From assembly GCF_002770595.1 (NCBI RefSeq), contig NZ_CP022986.1, positions 3,720,001 through 3,784,000 on the forward strand: 64,000 nucleotides of DNA, given 5' to 3'. The notes below the pieces were generated by a model that worked only from the letters and a program-made list of their open reading frames with translations, was not told where the DNA came from and made no database searches. The first letter of the stretch is position 1, and every line of letters starts with the position of its first letter. Positions 24,997 to 34,048 of the stretch are shown one piece after another. This DNA is from Chryseobacterium camelliae. GTDB taxonomy: Bacteria; Bacteroidota; Bacteroidia; Flavobacteriales; Weeksellaceae. The position numbers and the translations under genes were made by a program.

Positions 24997-27189
24997 ATGA
25001 ATTTTGTACAGTGTCATGAGGAGCCTATACATATCCCCGGATGTATACAAAGTTTTGGATATCTGATTGGCATCAATGCAGAATCACGTTCCATCACTTT
25101 TATAAGCGGGAATATCGGGGACATATTTAATATCGAAAGCATTGAAGGGCTTTTCGGTAGAAAGGTCACAGACTTTCCTCAGAGCTTCCAGAGCATCATA
25201 CAGTCAGATATTTATACTTCCCTGGATAATTTTACCAGACGCGAAAATGAAACCTACTTTGATAAGATTTTCATCAACGGAGTGCAGTACCATTTTTCTG
25301 TTTTCCGGAGCGATGATCATATATTTTTAGAATTCGAAGAAGTAATCTTCAATCCCAATAAACGCATCTCCAATAAATACGACAGTTTTTATATCATGGA
25401 CAATGCGCAGGAAATCTGGGAACAGCTCCTCAATACCCTGGCTCCGATTATTAATTACGACCGCATGATGATCTACAAATTCATGATGGACGGTTCCGGA
25501 AAGGTGATCGCTGAGAAAAAAAAGGACCATGTGGAAAGCTATCTCGGGCTCCATTATCCGGAATCCGACATTCCACGCCAGGCCCGGGAACTGTATATGA
25601 AGAAGCGTAAGCGGATCTTCAGCAATGTCCATTCAGAAACCGTTCCGGTACTGAGTAAGCAGCTGGAAAGCATTGACCTTACGTTTACTACTTCAAGAGC
25701 GATGTCTCCCATTCACGGGCAGTACATCAAAAATTCCGGGGCTTCTTCAAGCTTCAGTGTATCAATTGTTATTGATGACCATCTTTGGGGGCTGGTGACC
25801 TGCCAGAATACGGAACCCAAGCATATTGACCTTGAGGACAGGGTGCAGGCAGGGATTTTTACTGCATTGGCCTCTAATGCCTATTCGTCTTTCAAATCTA
25901 AAAATGAGCTCCAGTACCGCCTCTTACTGAACGATAGAACGTCATTGCTGAAAGAGCAGTTGTTGCAGAACAGCAATATGTTTGACGTGCTCGCGTATAA
26001 TAAATCTGAGCTGGCCGGACTTCCGGAAGCGGACGGTCTCGCCATTATTTCAGATGAACATATGGTGACTGAAGGTCAGGTCCCTGAGCGTGAAACCATC
26101 AGCAGGATTGTGGACTGGGCTCTGGGAAATATTGACGAAAGTATGTATGTCAACAAGAGCTTCCTTAAGGACCATGGCAAAGACCTGGGCCTTGATGAGA
26201 AAGCGGCCGGAGTTATTATCTATTGTATTGAAAAAAGCAAGAAAGAAGTGCTGATCTGGTTCCGCAGGGAATTTGACGAGCATATCAGCTGGGGCGGAAA
26301 ACAGGAAAAAAAGATCGAGCTTTTTGTCCAGAACGGCGAAGAAAAATATATCATTTCCCCGAGAACGTCATTTATGGTCTTTACGGAAAGCATCAAAGGA
26401 AATTCCAAACGGTGGAATGCTAAAAATATAAGTGCCGTAAACGCTGTAAGGGATGTCATCCTGGAGATTTCACATAAAAATTACAACACGATAAAATCGC
26501 TCAATGACGAGCTGAAAAAAGTGAACGAAGAGCTGGACAGCTTTTCCTATACCATTTCCCATGACCTGGGGACACCTCTCACCGTCATGAAGCTGAATGC
26601 CCAGATGCTGCTGAACACCCTTACGGACGGCTCGGAGAAAAGCAGGGCGAAAATCAAAGCCATCATCAATGAGATCGACGGGATGGCTGAGATGATGAAT
26701 GATGTCCTTCAGCTCAGCCGTGCCAAGCACAGCGAGATCATGCTGGAAAGCATTCCTACTGCGCAGACGATAGAGAAAATTGCAGAAAATGCAAAAATTA
26801 CCTTTGAAAGCCCGAAGAGTGAAATCATCATCAAAGCATGCCCGGAAGTGATGGCTGATAAAACCATGCTTCACCAGGTGTTCCTGAACATCATCAACAA
26901 TGCGGTAAAATACTCTTCCCACAGGGAGCAGCCGATTGTAGAGATCAACGGGGCGGAAGACGGTGAATTCATAGTCTACAGAATCAGTGATAACGGTATC
27001 GGTATTCCGGAAGAGGAAAAACATAAGATGTTTAAAATCTTTAACAGGATGGTCAACGCCAGGAAATTTAAAGGAAACGGGGTAGGCCTTTCCATTGTAC
27101 ACCGCATCATGAAAAGGATTGGCGGCAGTGTGGGCTATGAAAGCAATGAGGATGGAACGACATTTATTTTAAAGTTTAAAAAACCTTAA
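24997..27189 (+). CDS. bphP: Bacteriophytochrome sensor histidine kinase
   Basis: A 730-residue red/far-red photoreceptor kinase. It has a PAS domain (about 10-115), a GAF domain (about 140-305), a PHY domain (about 320-490) and a histidine kinase. The biliverdin-attaching Cys is at residue 6 in VQCHEEPIHIPG, as in other bacterial phytochromes. The GAF has YPESDIPRQAREL, the usual PASDIP-type motif, and SPIHGQYIKN with the chromophore-contacting His. The kinase part shows SYTISHDLGTPLTVMK, NIINNAVKYSS, DNGIGIPEEE and GNGVGLSIVHRIM. The gene is followed after 32 bases by a heme oxygenase that makes its chromophore, so the pair forms a complete light sensor. No response regulator lies beside it. 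Confidence 0.95.
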   Translation: MNFVQCHEEPIHIPGCIQSFGYLIGINAESRSITFISGNIGDIFNIESIEGLFGRKVTDFPQSFQSIIQSDIYTSLDNFTRRENETYFDKIFINGVQYHFSVFRSDDHIFLEFEEVIFNPNKRISNKYDSFYIMDNAQEIWEQLLNTLAPIINYDRMMIYKFMMDGSGKVIAEKKKDHVESYLGLHYPESDIPRQARELYMKKRKRIFSNVHSETVPVLSKQLESIDLTFTTSRAMSPIHGQYIKNSGASSSFSVSIVIDDHLWGLVTCQNTEPKHIDLEDRVQAGIFTALASNAYSSFKSKNELQYRLLLNDRTSLLKEQLLQNSNMFDVLAYNKSELAGLPEADGLAIISDEHMVTEGQVPERETISRIVDWALGNIDESMYVNKSFLKDHGKDLGLDEKAAGVIIYCIEKSKKEVLIWFRREFDEHISWGGKQEKKIELFVQNGEEKYIISPRTSFMVFTESIKGNSKRWNAKNISAVNAVRDVILEISHKNYNTIKSLNDELKKVNEELDSFSYTISHDLGTPLTVMKLNAQMLLNTLTDGSEKSRAKIKAIINEIDGMAEMMNDVLQLSRAKHSEIMLESIPTAQTIEKIAENAKITFESPKSEIIIKACPEVMADKTMLHQVFLNIINNAVKYSSHREQPIVEINGAEDGEFIVYRISDNGIGIPEEEKHKMFKIFNRMVNARKFKGNGVGLSIVHRIMKRIGGSVGYESNEDGTTFILKFKKP

Positions 27190-27221
27190 CTTAGAGGAAT
27201 TTTAAAATCCTTATTTATTTC

Positions 27222-27773
27222 ATGGTATCCGAATATCTTAAACATAATACGTCTGTGTATCACGACGCGGCTGAAAAGCTTTTTAATTCTGAAAAAATTT
27301 TCAATAAAACATTCACTTTAGACGACTATAAAAAGATCATCCGGAACAATTACCTGATGCTGCTGAATGCTGAGGATAGCATCGGAAAAAGCCTTTCAGG
27401 GGAGTGGAGTGATAAAATCCAGCTCAGCAAAAGGAAGAAGCTTCCGTTGATTGAAAAAGATATGGAAAGCCTTTCACTAAGCAGTCAGCCGTCAGCAGAT
27501 CCCCTTACCTTTGAGAATGAGCATGAAGCGTTAGGCGCACTTTACGTGATCGAAGGATCTACCCTGGGCGGAAATGTGATTGCCAAACAGCTTTCCAAAA
27601 CAGAGGGATTCGATGGCATCAGCTTTCATTTTTTCGGCTGCTATCAGGAAAACACAGGTCTTATGTGGAAGAGCTTCAAGGAGGCGCTGGACAACGGTGT
27701 ACAGGAAGAAGATTACGATAAAGTACTGGCCGGAGCCAGGAAGCTGTATACTTTTTTGCTGAACGCTGAGTAA
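27222..27773 (+). CDS. bphO: Biliverdin-producing heme oxygenase
   Basis: A 183-residue bacterial heme oxygenase that opens heme to biliverdin, Fe and CO. The heme-ligating His is at residue 14 in TSVYHDAAEKLF. The distal helix reads ALGALYVIEGSTLGGNVI (about 105-122), the conserved glycine-rich stretch over the heme. The C-terminus has the usual MWKSFKEALD helix. It lies 32 bases after bphP, typical of bphP-bphO operons in which the oxygenase supplies biliverdin to the photoreceptor. The length is normal for the group. Confidence 0.92.
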   Translation: MVSEYLKHNTSVYHDAAEKLFNSEKIFNKTFTLDDYKKIIRNNYLMLLNAEDSIGKSLSGEWSDKIQLSKRKKLPLIEKDMESLSLSSQPSADPLTFENEHEALGALYVIEGSTLGGNVIAKQLSKTEGFDGISFHFFGCYQENTGLMWKSFKEALDNGVQEEDYDKVLAGARKLYTFLLNAE

Positions 27774-27806
27774 TGTTCATAAATTCTTAATTATATCCTT
27801 TAAAAA

Positions 27807-27837
27807 TTGCTCAACTTTTCCGGAATGTTTAAATTTG
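27807..27837 (+). promoter_or_regulatory. Promoter of mdh
   Basis: TTG at 27807-27809 and TAAATTTG at 27830-27837, 20 bases apart; about 100 bases of leader precede the ATG at 27936. Confidence 0.6.
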
Positions 27838-27935
27838 GGAACCGGAAATCCGGCTGTTGGGCATACTGTAAGTGCTGTCCCGGAGCACGCTGAAGTTTCC
27901 GTGAATCTGATCATAAATTTAAAAAAGTATACATT

Positions 27936-28862
27936 ATGAAAGTAACCGTAGTAGGTGCAGGTGCTGTAGGAGCAAGTTGTGCAGAATACATCGCTATGAA
28001 AAACTTCTGTTCGGAAGTGGTTTTAGTAGATATTAAAGAAGGCTTTGCAGAAGGGAAGGCCATGGATCTGATGCAGACGGCATCCCTTAACGGGTTTGAT
28101 ACCAAAATCACCGGTACTACAGGGGATTACAGCAAAACGGCTGGTTCTCACATAGCCGTAATCACTTCAGGGATCCCTAGAAAACCGGGGATGACCAGAG
28201 AAGAGCTGATCGGCATCAATGCCGGAATCGTAAAAGAAGTAACGGAAAACCTGGTGAAACATTCCCCTGAGGTAATCATCATTGTGGTATCCAATCCAAT
28301 GGATACTATGGCTTACCTGGTACACAAAACATCCGGGCTTCCTAAACATAAGATCATCGGAATGGGCGGAGCGCTGGACTCGGCAAGGTTCAAATACAGG
28401 CTGGCTGAGGCTCTTGAAGCGCCAATCTCAGACGTAGACGGGATGGTTATTGCTGCCCACAGTGATACCGGAATGCTTCCGCTGTTGAGCAAGGCTACCA
28501 GAAACGGGGTTCCTGTAACCGAATTCCTGGATGAGGAAAAACAAAAGTACGTTATTGAGGAAACCAAAGTAGGCGGAGCTACCCTTACCAAATTATTGGG
28601 GACTTCTGCATGGTATGCACCGGGTGCAGCGGTTTCTGTAATGGTTCAGGCAATCGCATGCGACCAGAAAAAAATGATCCCTTGTTCACTGATGCTGGAA
28701 GGAGAGTACGGACAGAATGATATCTGCCTGGGTGTTCCTGCGATCATCGGTAAAAACGGGGTAGAAAGAATCGTAAACGTTACCCTTACCGCAGACGAGC
28801 AGCTGAAATTTGCTGAAGCCGCTCACGCAGTAAAAGAAGTAAACGGAGATTTAAAATTCTAA
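27936..28862 (+). CDS. mdh: Malate dehydrogenase
   Basis: A 308-residue NAD-dependent malate dehydrogenase of the lactate-dehydrogenase-like branch (tricarboxylic acid cycle, malate to oxaloacetate). It shows VTVVGAGAVGASCAEYIA (NAD-binding glycines 7-12), the Asp of VVLVDIKEG, GIPRKPGMTREEL with the substrate-binding arginines on the mobile loop, VVSNPMD, the second Arg in GMGGALDSARFK, and the catalytic His in IAAHSDTGMLPL. The last motif differs from the usual GGHGDTMVPL, as in the flavobacterial form. It stands alone between its own promoter and a strong terminator. Confidence 0.95.
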   Translation: MKVTVVGAGAVGASCAEYIAMKNFCSEVVLVDIKEGFAEGKAMDLMQTASLNGFDTKITGTTGDYSKTAGSHIAVITSGIPRKPGMTREELIGINAGIVKEVTENLVKHSPEVIIIVVSNPMDTMAYLVHKTSGLPKHKIIGMGGALDSARFKYRLAEALEAPISDVDGMVIAAHSDTGMLPLLSKATRNGVPVTEFLDEEKQKYVIEETKVGGATLTKLLGTSAWYAPGAAVSVMVQAIACDQKKMIPCSLMLEGEYGQNDICLGVPAIIGKNGVERIVNVTLTADEQLKFAEAAHAVKEVNGDLKF

Positions 28863-28882
28863 TCATATTGAATTATAGATAA

Positions 28883-28918
28883 AAGACTCCGCGCCCTGGA
28901 AGGGCGCGGAGTCTTATT
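28883..28918 (+). terminator. Terminator after mdh
   Basis: Perfect 15-bp GC-rich stem (28883-28897 with 28901-28915), GGA loop, followed by TTATTTTTT. Confidence 0.92.
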
Positions 28919-29070
28919 TTTTCATGGTTCTTTCCATCCCCATTTTTCCTGGCCTCTTCGCAACGTCATCATTTCTTCAGACCACTATTTAATGTCCCTT
29001 AACCTGCCATTCTGTCCTTTCATGACTATACATTATGATGAATATCAGTCAAATACTGATTTGCGATTCG

Positions 29071-29078
29071 TATCTTTG
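29071..29078 (+). promoter_or_regulatory. -7 box of the small membrane protein gene
   Basis: TATCTTTG ending 10 bases before a TTG start at 29089; the transcript would have almost no leader. Confidence 0.45.
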
Positions 29079-29088
29079 ATACTAGGTT

Positions 29089-29454
29089 TTGAAATATAGT
29101 GTTGCCATAGTATTGATTTTCACGCTTGCAGTACGGCCGTTACTGCCACTGATCAGCTATGCCGTTAATTACAGGTATATTGTGGAAAACCTCTGTGAAA
29201 ACAGGGCGCAGCCGGAACTCAGGTGCAACGGCAAATGCTATGTCTTCAGGCAGATTGCTGAAACCGGACGGGAACATGATACCCGGGATGGCAGGAAAAT
29301 ACTGTTTCCGTATATAGATGTGTTTATCGCGGAAGAGGGGATATGCTACTTTTGCGGTATTGCTGGTACGGATGACCGTTCGATCAGTACCTTTTATTCA
29401 GTCAGGTATTTGCCCATATTGTATTCTGACATATTCCATCCTCCTGTGGCCTGA
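29089..29454 (+). CDS. Small membrane-associated Cys-rich protein
   Basis: A 121-residue protein starting at TTG (MKYSVAIVLIFTLAVRPLLPLISYAVNYR: one hydrophobic N-terminal segment). After it comes the block IVENLCENR...LRCNGKCYVFRQI. The NYxYIxxxLCxNxxxPxLxCNGKCY pattern is recurrent in Bacteroidetes proteins of this size, and the spaced cysteines could hold a metal or a disulfide. Two further Cys follow (ICYFCGI). The function is unknown. In related genomes such genes often sit near TonB-dependent metal receptors; here an outer-membrane receptor lies 1.3 kb downstream beyond a DJ-1 lipoprotein gene. The TTG start is supported by the -7 box just before it and by the hydrophobic start. Confidence 0.65.
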   Translation: MKYSVAIVLIFTLAVRPLLPLISYAVNYRYIVENLCENRAQPELRCNGKCYVFRQIAETGREHDTRDGRKILFPYIDVFIAEEGICYFCGIAGTDDRSISTFYSVRYLPILYSDIFHPPVA

Positions 29455-29662
29455 TTAAGCGTTCATTTTGACTCAACTGTACAGATCATGAGGCTGATGC
29501 CTTGGTGATCACCTCTATTGTATCCTATACCATACATCCGGTTCAGTTTAAGACGGCGCCGTACTTCTGGATTTTCAGAAAGGAGAACATGCCTGAGCCG
29601 GGCCGGCTTGCAAATACAGGATAACAACCCAAGGAAATTTAATAATAACAAAAAACATCACG

Positions 29663-30562
29663 ATGAAAATAATGATATGCAGTCTCGTGGGAGCAGCCAT
29701 GCTGCTGACGGGCTGCCAAAAAGAACCTGTGAAAAAAGAAATGCACACCAATAAAAATTCCGTTCAGAAAGCCTCAGGAAAAGAACAGCAACAAGATGCT
29801 GCGGATTCCGGAAATCATGCCCTGACGATGGATGCCGTTTTCGGGAAACCTAAAAAAGAGATCAGAACCATCGGAATCCTGGTCTATGATGGCGTCAACG
29901 ACCTTGATTTTATGAATCCGCGCTACGTTTTCGGCCAGGTGGTCGGAGCAAAAGTCATGCTGATCGCTCTGAAACCGGGCCTGTTTAAAACCGTATCCGG
30001 AATCGAAATACGGCCTGATACCACCATAGATGAGGTGCAACAGCTAGACATCCTGATCATTCCGGGAGGCTTCAAAGGAACGGTAGAAGCAGCCTATAAT
30101 GAAAAAGTGCTGGACTGGATCCGGAAGGTTGATCAAACCACCACCTACACCGGATCTGTCTGCACAGGAGCATGGATCCTCGGCGCAACAGGCCTGTTGA
30201 AAGGAAGGAATGTGACAACCAACTGGTTCGATGCCACAGAAAAAATGGCACAGTACGGCGCCCACTTCGTGCAGGAAAGGTATACCCGCGACGGAAAATA
30301 CTGGACTTCCGCCGGAGTGACGGCCGGTCTTGATATGTCGCTGGCCATCCTGAAAGATAATTGGGGCAGCAATTATGCCCAGGCAGTCATGCTCGACCTG
30401 GAATATGACCCGGCTCCGCCCATCACCGGAGGAACTCCCGGAAGAACAGATCCGGACGTTCTCCAGATGATGACAGAGCTCTATAAAGCCGGGTTCAACC
30501 CTGTTATTGACAGCCTCGAACAGAGAAAAAAGAAAGGTCACGCCGGAAAACATTCTGATTAA
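29663..30562 (+). CDS. DJ-1/PfpI family lipoprotein
   Basis: A 299-residue exported lipoprotein: the N-terminus MKIMICSLVGAAMLLTGCQK has a lipobox (LTGC, Cys 18), then a charged linker of about 45 residues, then a DJ-1/PfpI glutamine-amidotransferase-like domain (about 66-270). Its nucleophile Cys sits in YTGSVCTGAWILGATGLL and the strand before it is LDILIIPGGFKG. The family includes isonitrile hydratases, AraC-type regulator domains (GATase1-like) and chaperones; the VYDGVNDLDF opening matches the isonitrile-hydratase/regulator branch. A periplasmic lipoprotein form is less usual. The reaction is unknown. It probably forms its own unit, ending at the terminator at 30642. Confidence 0.85.
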   Translation: MKIMICSLVGAAMLLTGCQKEPVKKEMHTNKNSVQKASGKEQQQDAADSGNHALTMDAVFGKPKKEIRTIGILVYDGVNDLDFMNPRYVFGQVVGAKVMLIALKPGLFKTVSGIEIRPDTTIDEVQQLDILIIPGGFKGTVEAAYNEKVLDWIRKVDQTTTYTGSVCTGAWILGATGLLKGRNVTTNWFDATEKMAQYGAHFVQERYTRDGKYWTSAGVTAGLDMSLAILKDNWGSNYAQAVMLDLEYDPAPPITGGTPGRTDPDVLQMMTELYKAGFNPVIDSLEQRKKKGHAGKHSD

Positions 30563-30641
30563 GGTTGACATTGATGGACTGAATTCTTTTAAAATCAATA
30601 TCTATCCTGCTCTAATCATAAAAAGTTAAAAATGGATATAC

Positions 30642-30668
30642 CTGAAACGCACTGCTTTAGTGCGTTTC
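30642..30668 (+). terminator. Terminator after the DJ-1 lipoprotein gene
   Basis: Ten-bp stem GAAACGCACT (30642-30651) with its complement (30657-30666), 5-base loop, then TTTATTTTTTTT. Confidence 0.88.
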
Positions 30669-30735
30669 TTTATTTTTTTTATCATCCGGATGTAACATAG
30701 GCTACCCTTTGACTGTCTTATCTGTAAATATCTAC

Positions 30736-32880
30736 ATGATGAGAATAATTATATCTTCTATTGCCTTACTCGCTGCCAGCTTTGCAACAGCCCAGACGCA
30801 AAAAGATACCCTGAAGCCGAAAGAAAAAGAAATAGAAGCCGTTACGTTGGTCGTCAGGAAGCCCACCGTAGAATCCAAGGTTGACCGTACTGTTTTCAAT
30901 GTAGCCAACAGTTCCATCCTGGCCGGGAATACCACCTGGGATGTCCTGAGGATGACCCCTCTGGTAAGCATCGATAATAATGACGCCATAAAAGCAGAAG
31001 GAGAATCTGTTACCGTATACATCAATGACCGGAAATCCGTTTTTACCGGTAAGGAACTGAAAGAATATCTCGCTACTATTCCAGCAGACAACCTGATGAA
31101 AATAGAGGTGATTACCAGCCCGTCCTCACGCTACGAGAGCGCAGGCTCCGTCATCAACATCGTCCTGAAAAAGCGGGATGATGAAGGCATCAAAGGAAGC
31201 ATAACCTTTAACAACAGGCAGAATACCAAGAATTCCCAATATACCAATGCCAACCTCAATTACCACCGCAAAAAATTTACCCAGACCCTGGTCGGAAGTT
31301 ACAGCGACAATACGTGGGTACAGAGGAATTCCATCACCAATACGCTGTATGAAAACAATAATATCACCAACATCAATTCCTACAGCCAGCAGCACAACCA
31401 GAGTCCGTCCTTGTCTTCCACTTCGGAATATGAGCTGAATGAAAAGAACAATATCGGGGTCATCCTGGAATATTACCAGAGCCGCAGCTTTTCAGATTCC
31501 CAGGCAGACGCCATCAATTTTGCCAATAACGATTTCCAGTATTCTTACGCGCAGACCCAGAATGCCTCCGGGCTTGGCCGTACCCTGGGAACCAATATTT
31601 TCTATAAATACTACGACAAGGAAAAAAACAGGATCCTGGATGTGAATCTCGGGAGCAATTATGACGGGCAGAGAGACGATAGTTACTTCCTGAAAAACTT
31701 CAGCAATAATCCGCTGCCGAATGAAATCGGGATTTTAACCAACACCCAGGCCCGCAACTATTATGTTAAGGTAGACTATACCCAGCCGTTAGGGAAATCC
31801 GGCGGAACCATTGAAGTAGGAGGGAAGATGAACTTCAACAATAACAGCATCCCGAACAGCCTGTACGGGAACCAGCTCAATGGCCTCAGCCAGAATGACG
31901 TTTTCCATTATGAAGACAACATCAACTCCCTGTATGCCAATTACAGCAAAACCTTTTTCAAAAAGCTGGAAACCAGGATCGGGATCCGGTATGAGAGTAC
32001 CAATTTTAAAATCCGCCAGGATGTAGCAGGAACATCCAGGAAAGATGGGTACGGCGCTTTCCTGCCGAACCTGTTGCTCAAGTATTCCTTTTCGGAAAAG
32101 CTGGATGTAAGCCTTACCTACAACCGGAACCTTTGGCGGCCGTGGTATGCGGAATTCAACCCGTTCCTGCTGCCGAATACGGACGGGATATACACCCGCG
32201 GAAGCATCGATCTGGAACCCAATCCGAGTGACCGTTTATACCTGAAGATGGGGCTTTTCAAAAAGTATTTCCTCTCCGCAAGGTATATGTTCACCGATCA
32301 GGATTACTGGACGACCTTCGTTAATGAAAACGGAAAAACCATCAGCCAGGAAGCCAACTTCTTCGGGAAAGTGAAAAAATACTACTTTTTCGCCAATACC
32401 AATCAGACCTTCCTGAAAAATAAGCTGACGGTAAATGCCGGATTCGGATGGTACTATATCGACAACAGCGACTTCAACGCGAAGAACAACCTGAAATCCA
32501 GTCCGTACATCAGCTATTGGGGCGGTTCCACCAATATTTCCTATACCAATCTCTTGAATAAGAACATCAATCTCAGCGCATGGATGGAAATCAACAACCA
32601 GAATAACGGGAACTCCATTGCGAACAATACCAATGTTTTCCACAATATCTCCGTAACCAAAATCTTCCCGAAAACCCAGATGGAAGTCAGCCTCCAGCTG
32701 ATGAACATCTTCAAGCGGCCTAATTTTGATGCCACCACCTACAGTGCCCAGGGAACCTTCCGGAATGCATCACGCTCCGACTGGCATGGTTTCTCCCTCA
32801 CATTCGTGAAACGTTTCGGGAACCAGAAAGTGAAGGACAATACCAAAACCGATGTGGAAAAAGACGGTGGAGGAAAATAA
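30736..32880 (+). CDS. Outer-membrane beta-barrel (TonB-receptor-like) protein
   Basis: About 714 residues from ATG 30736. It has a signal peptide (MMRIIISSIALLAASFATAQ), then a plug-like domain (KVDRTVFNVANSSILAGNTT, VYINDRKSVFTGKELKEYL, IEVITSPSSRYESAGSVINI) and a long beta-barrel ending KRFGNQKVKD plus a charged tail. This matches the Bacteroidetes outer membrane protein beta-barrel family related to TonB-dependent receptors, in which the usual carboxypeptidase-like N-terminal domain is absent. A transported ligand cannot be named. A further in-frame TTG at 30709 is a less likely start because it adds residues before the signal peptide. It is followed by a terminator. Confidence 0.85.
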   Translation: MMRIIISSIALLAASFATAQTQKDTLKPKEKEIEAVTLVVRKPTVESKVDRTVFNVANSSILAGNTTWDVLRMTPLVSIDNNDAIKAEGESVTVYINDRKSVFTGKELKEYLATIPADNLMKIEVITSPSSRYESAGSVINIVLKKRDDEGIKGSITFNNRQNTKNSQYTNANLNYHRKKFTQTLVGSYSDNTWVQRNSITNTLYENNNITNINSYSQQHNQSPSLSSTSEYELNEKNNIGVILEYYQSRSFSDSQADAINFANNDFQYSYAQTQNASGLGRTLGTNIFYKYYDKEKNRILDVNLGSNYDGQRDDSYFLKNFSNNPLPNEIGILTNTQARNYYVKVDYTQPLGKSGGTIEVGGKMNFNNNSIPNSLYGNQLNGLSQNDVFHYEDNINSLYANYSKTFFKKLETRIGIRYESTNFKIRQDVAGTSRKDGYGAFLPNLLLKYSFSEKLDVSLTYNRNLWRPWYAEFNPFLLPNTDGIYTRGSIDLEPNPSDRLYLKMGLFKKYFLSARYMFTDQDYWTTFVNENGKTISQEANFFGKVKKYYFFANTNQTFLKNKLTVNAGFGWYYIDNSDFNAKNNLKSSPYISYWGGSTNISYTNLLNKNINLSAWMEINNQNNGNSIANNTNVFHNISVTKIFPKTQMEVSLQLMNIFKRPNFDATTYSAQGTFRNASRSDWHGFSLTFVKRFGNQKVKDNTKTDVEKDGGGK

Positions 32881-32907
32881 AAGGATCAACTCTTAATATA
32901 TTTTACA

Positions 32908-32942
32908 AAAAAATCTCAGAATGTGTTTCTGAGATTTTTTAT
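32908..32942 (+). terminator. Terminator after the beta-barrel gene
   Basis: Fourteen-bp perfect stem (32908-32921 with 32927-32940), 5-base loop; the arms end in A- and T-runs. Confidence 0.9.
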
Positions 32943-32959
32943 TTAGCTTCTTCTATATG

Positions 32960-33008
32960 TTGATCAAATAAATAGTTATACATTTGTAGTGACTGACTAA
33001 ACAGTCAC
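32960..33008 (+). promoter_or_regulatory. Promoter and TetR-type operator
   Basis: TTG at 32960-32962 and the -7 box TACATTTG at 32979-32986, followed at once by the palindrome GTGACTG (32989-32995) ACTAAA CAGTCAC (33002-33008). The palindrome covers the expected start of transcription. Its TGACTGAC...CAGTCA form is typical of TetR/AcrR operators, and a TetR gene is second in the operon, so autorepression is likely. Confidence 0.75.
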
Positions 33009-33021
33009 AAAATTTAAAATT

Positions 33022-33429
33022 ATGGAAACTAAGAAAATAGCAAACCAATACTTCGATGCGATGGCTGCCGGCCAATTTGACGAGATGAACAAATTAAAAA
33101 CGGCTGATTGCACTTATTGGTTGAGTGGTGAGGGGTCTTGGCCTTTTGGCGGGTACCAATCAATAGAAAATCAATCAAAATTATGGGCAACGGTGGCGGA
33201 AAGATTTCCGGAAGGCATGAAGATGACACTTAAATCTATTACTGCTGACGAAGATCGTGCAGCACTTTATATTCACATTCGTGGAACAAGAAGTGACGGT
33301 CGTATTTACGAAAACAATGTGATATTGCTGCTAACCTTTAAGGATGGCTTAATTAGTGGGCTTTACGAATACCTGGATACCATTATGGTTAATGAATTAT
33401 TTTGTGGTCCCATGGATGATGAAAGGTAA
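33022..33429 (+). CDS. SnoaL/NTF2-like small protein
   Basis: A 135-residue protein with the NTF2/SnoaL-like fold: ANQYFDAMAAGQFDEMNKLK at the start, the WLSGEGSWPFGGYQ loop, KSITADEDRAALYIHIRGTR, and YENNVILLLTFKDGLISGLYEYLDTI at the end. Such proteins are polyketide cyclase-like enzymes, isomerases or ligand-binding proteins; no signal peptide is present. It is the first gene of a three-gene unit with a TetR regulator and a Rossmann-fold protein, controlled by the operator just upstream. This arrangement suggests a small-molecule response in which the TetR ligand is the substrate. The specific compound is unknown. Confidence 0.8.
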   Translation: METKKIANQYFDAMAAGQFDEMNKLKTADCTYWLSGEGSWPFGGYQSIENQSKLWATVAERFPEGMKMTLKSITADEDRAALYIHIRGTRSDGRIYENNVILLLTFKDGLISGLYEYLDTIMVNELFCGPMDDER

Positions 33430-33484
33430 CAAACTTGAAATAGGATGTAATAAGATATTTTTCAGTTTTTTAAATACATAACCA

Positions 33485-34048
33485 ATGGATAAAAAGGAAA
33501 TACTGCTTCAAACTGCCTTGAAATTATTTGTTTCTCAGGGATTTAATGATACACCGACAAGCAAAATTGCAAAGGAGGCAGGCATAGCAACGGGAACGCT
33601 GTTTTATTTTTTTTCCACCAAAGATGAACTGATCGTTGCCCTCTATTTAAGAATAAAAGGTATGGCTGCAGAACATATAAATGCTGCACTGGCAGAAGTC
33701 AAATCAACCAGGGAGATGATCAAAACGTATTATGAGGAATCTCTTAAATGGGCGCTCCGTAACCCAGACGAATTCTTGTTTCTGGCCCAATTCTCTAATT
33801 CGCCTTATCTTAAAAAAATTGGAAATAATGAGATTTCTGCTCAGATAGCACCTGTATTACAGATTTTTCGTTCGGCTATCGAAGAGAAGCAGATCATTGA
33901 TATTGATGTAAATCTATTATACACTTTGATCAGTAATCAGGTATTTGGTGTCAATCAATACCTGTTATCCAACACGGTTACTAAGAAAGTTCAATACAAC
34001 ATCATTGAGGATACGTTCAATATGTTTTGGAAAATGATTGTACGCTGA
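33485..34048 (+). CDS. TetR/AcrR family regulator
   Basis: A 187-residue repressor. The N-terminal helix-turn-helix reads LQTALKLFVSQGFNDTPTSK and IAKEAGIATGTLFYFFSTKDEL (residues 6-47), the classical TetR DNA-binding unit. The C-terminal ligand domain is helical with no recognisable specificity. The palindrome at 32989-33008 is its likely site. It lies 55 bases after the SnoaL-like gene, and its stop codon overlaps the start of the next gene (TGATG at 34046-34050), pointing to translational coupling. Confidence 0.92.
   Translation: MDKKEILLQTALKLFVSQGFNDTPTSKIAKEAGIATGTLFYFFSTKDELIVALYLRIKGMAAEHINAALAEVKSTREMIKTYYEESLKWALRNPDEFLFLAQFSNSPYLKKIGNNEISAQIAPVLQIFRSAIEEKQIIDIDVNLLYTLISNQVFGVNQYLLSNTVTKKVQYNIIEDTFNMFWKMIVR

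Noticed and set aside
26470..27102. A 210-codon frame antisense to the phytochrome kinase
   Set aside because: It is the complement of well-conserved kinase motifs and has no independent support.
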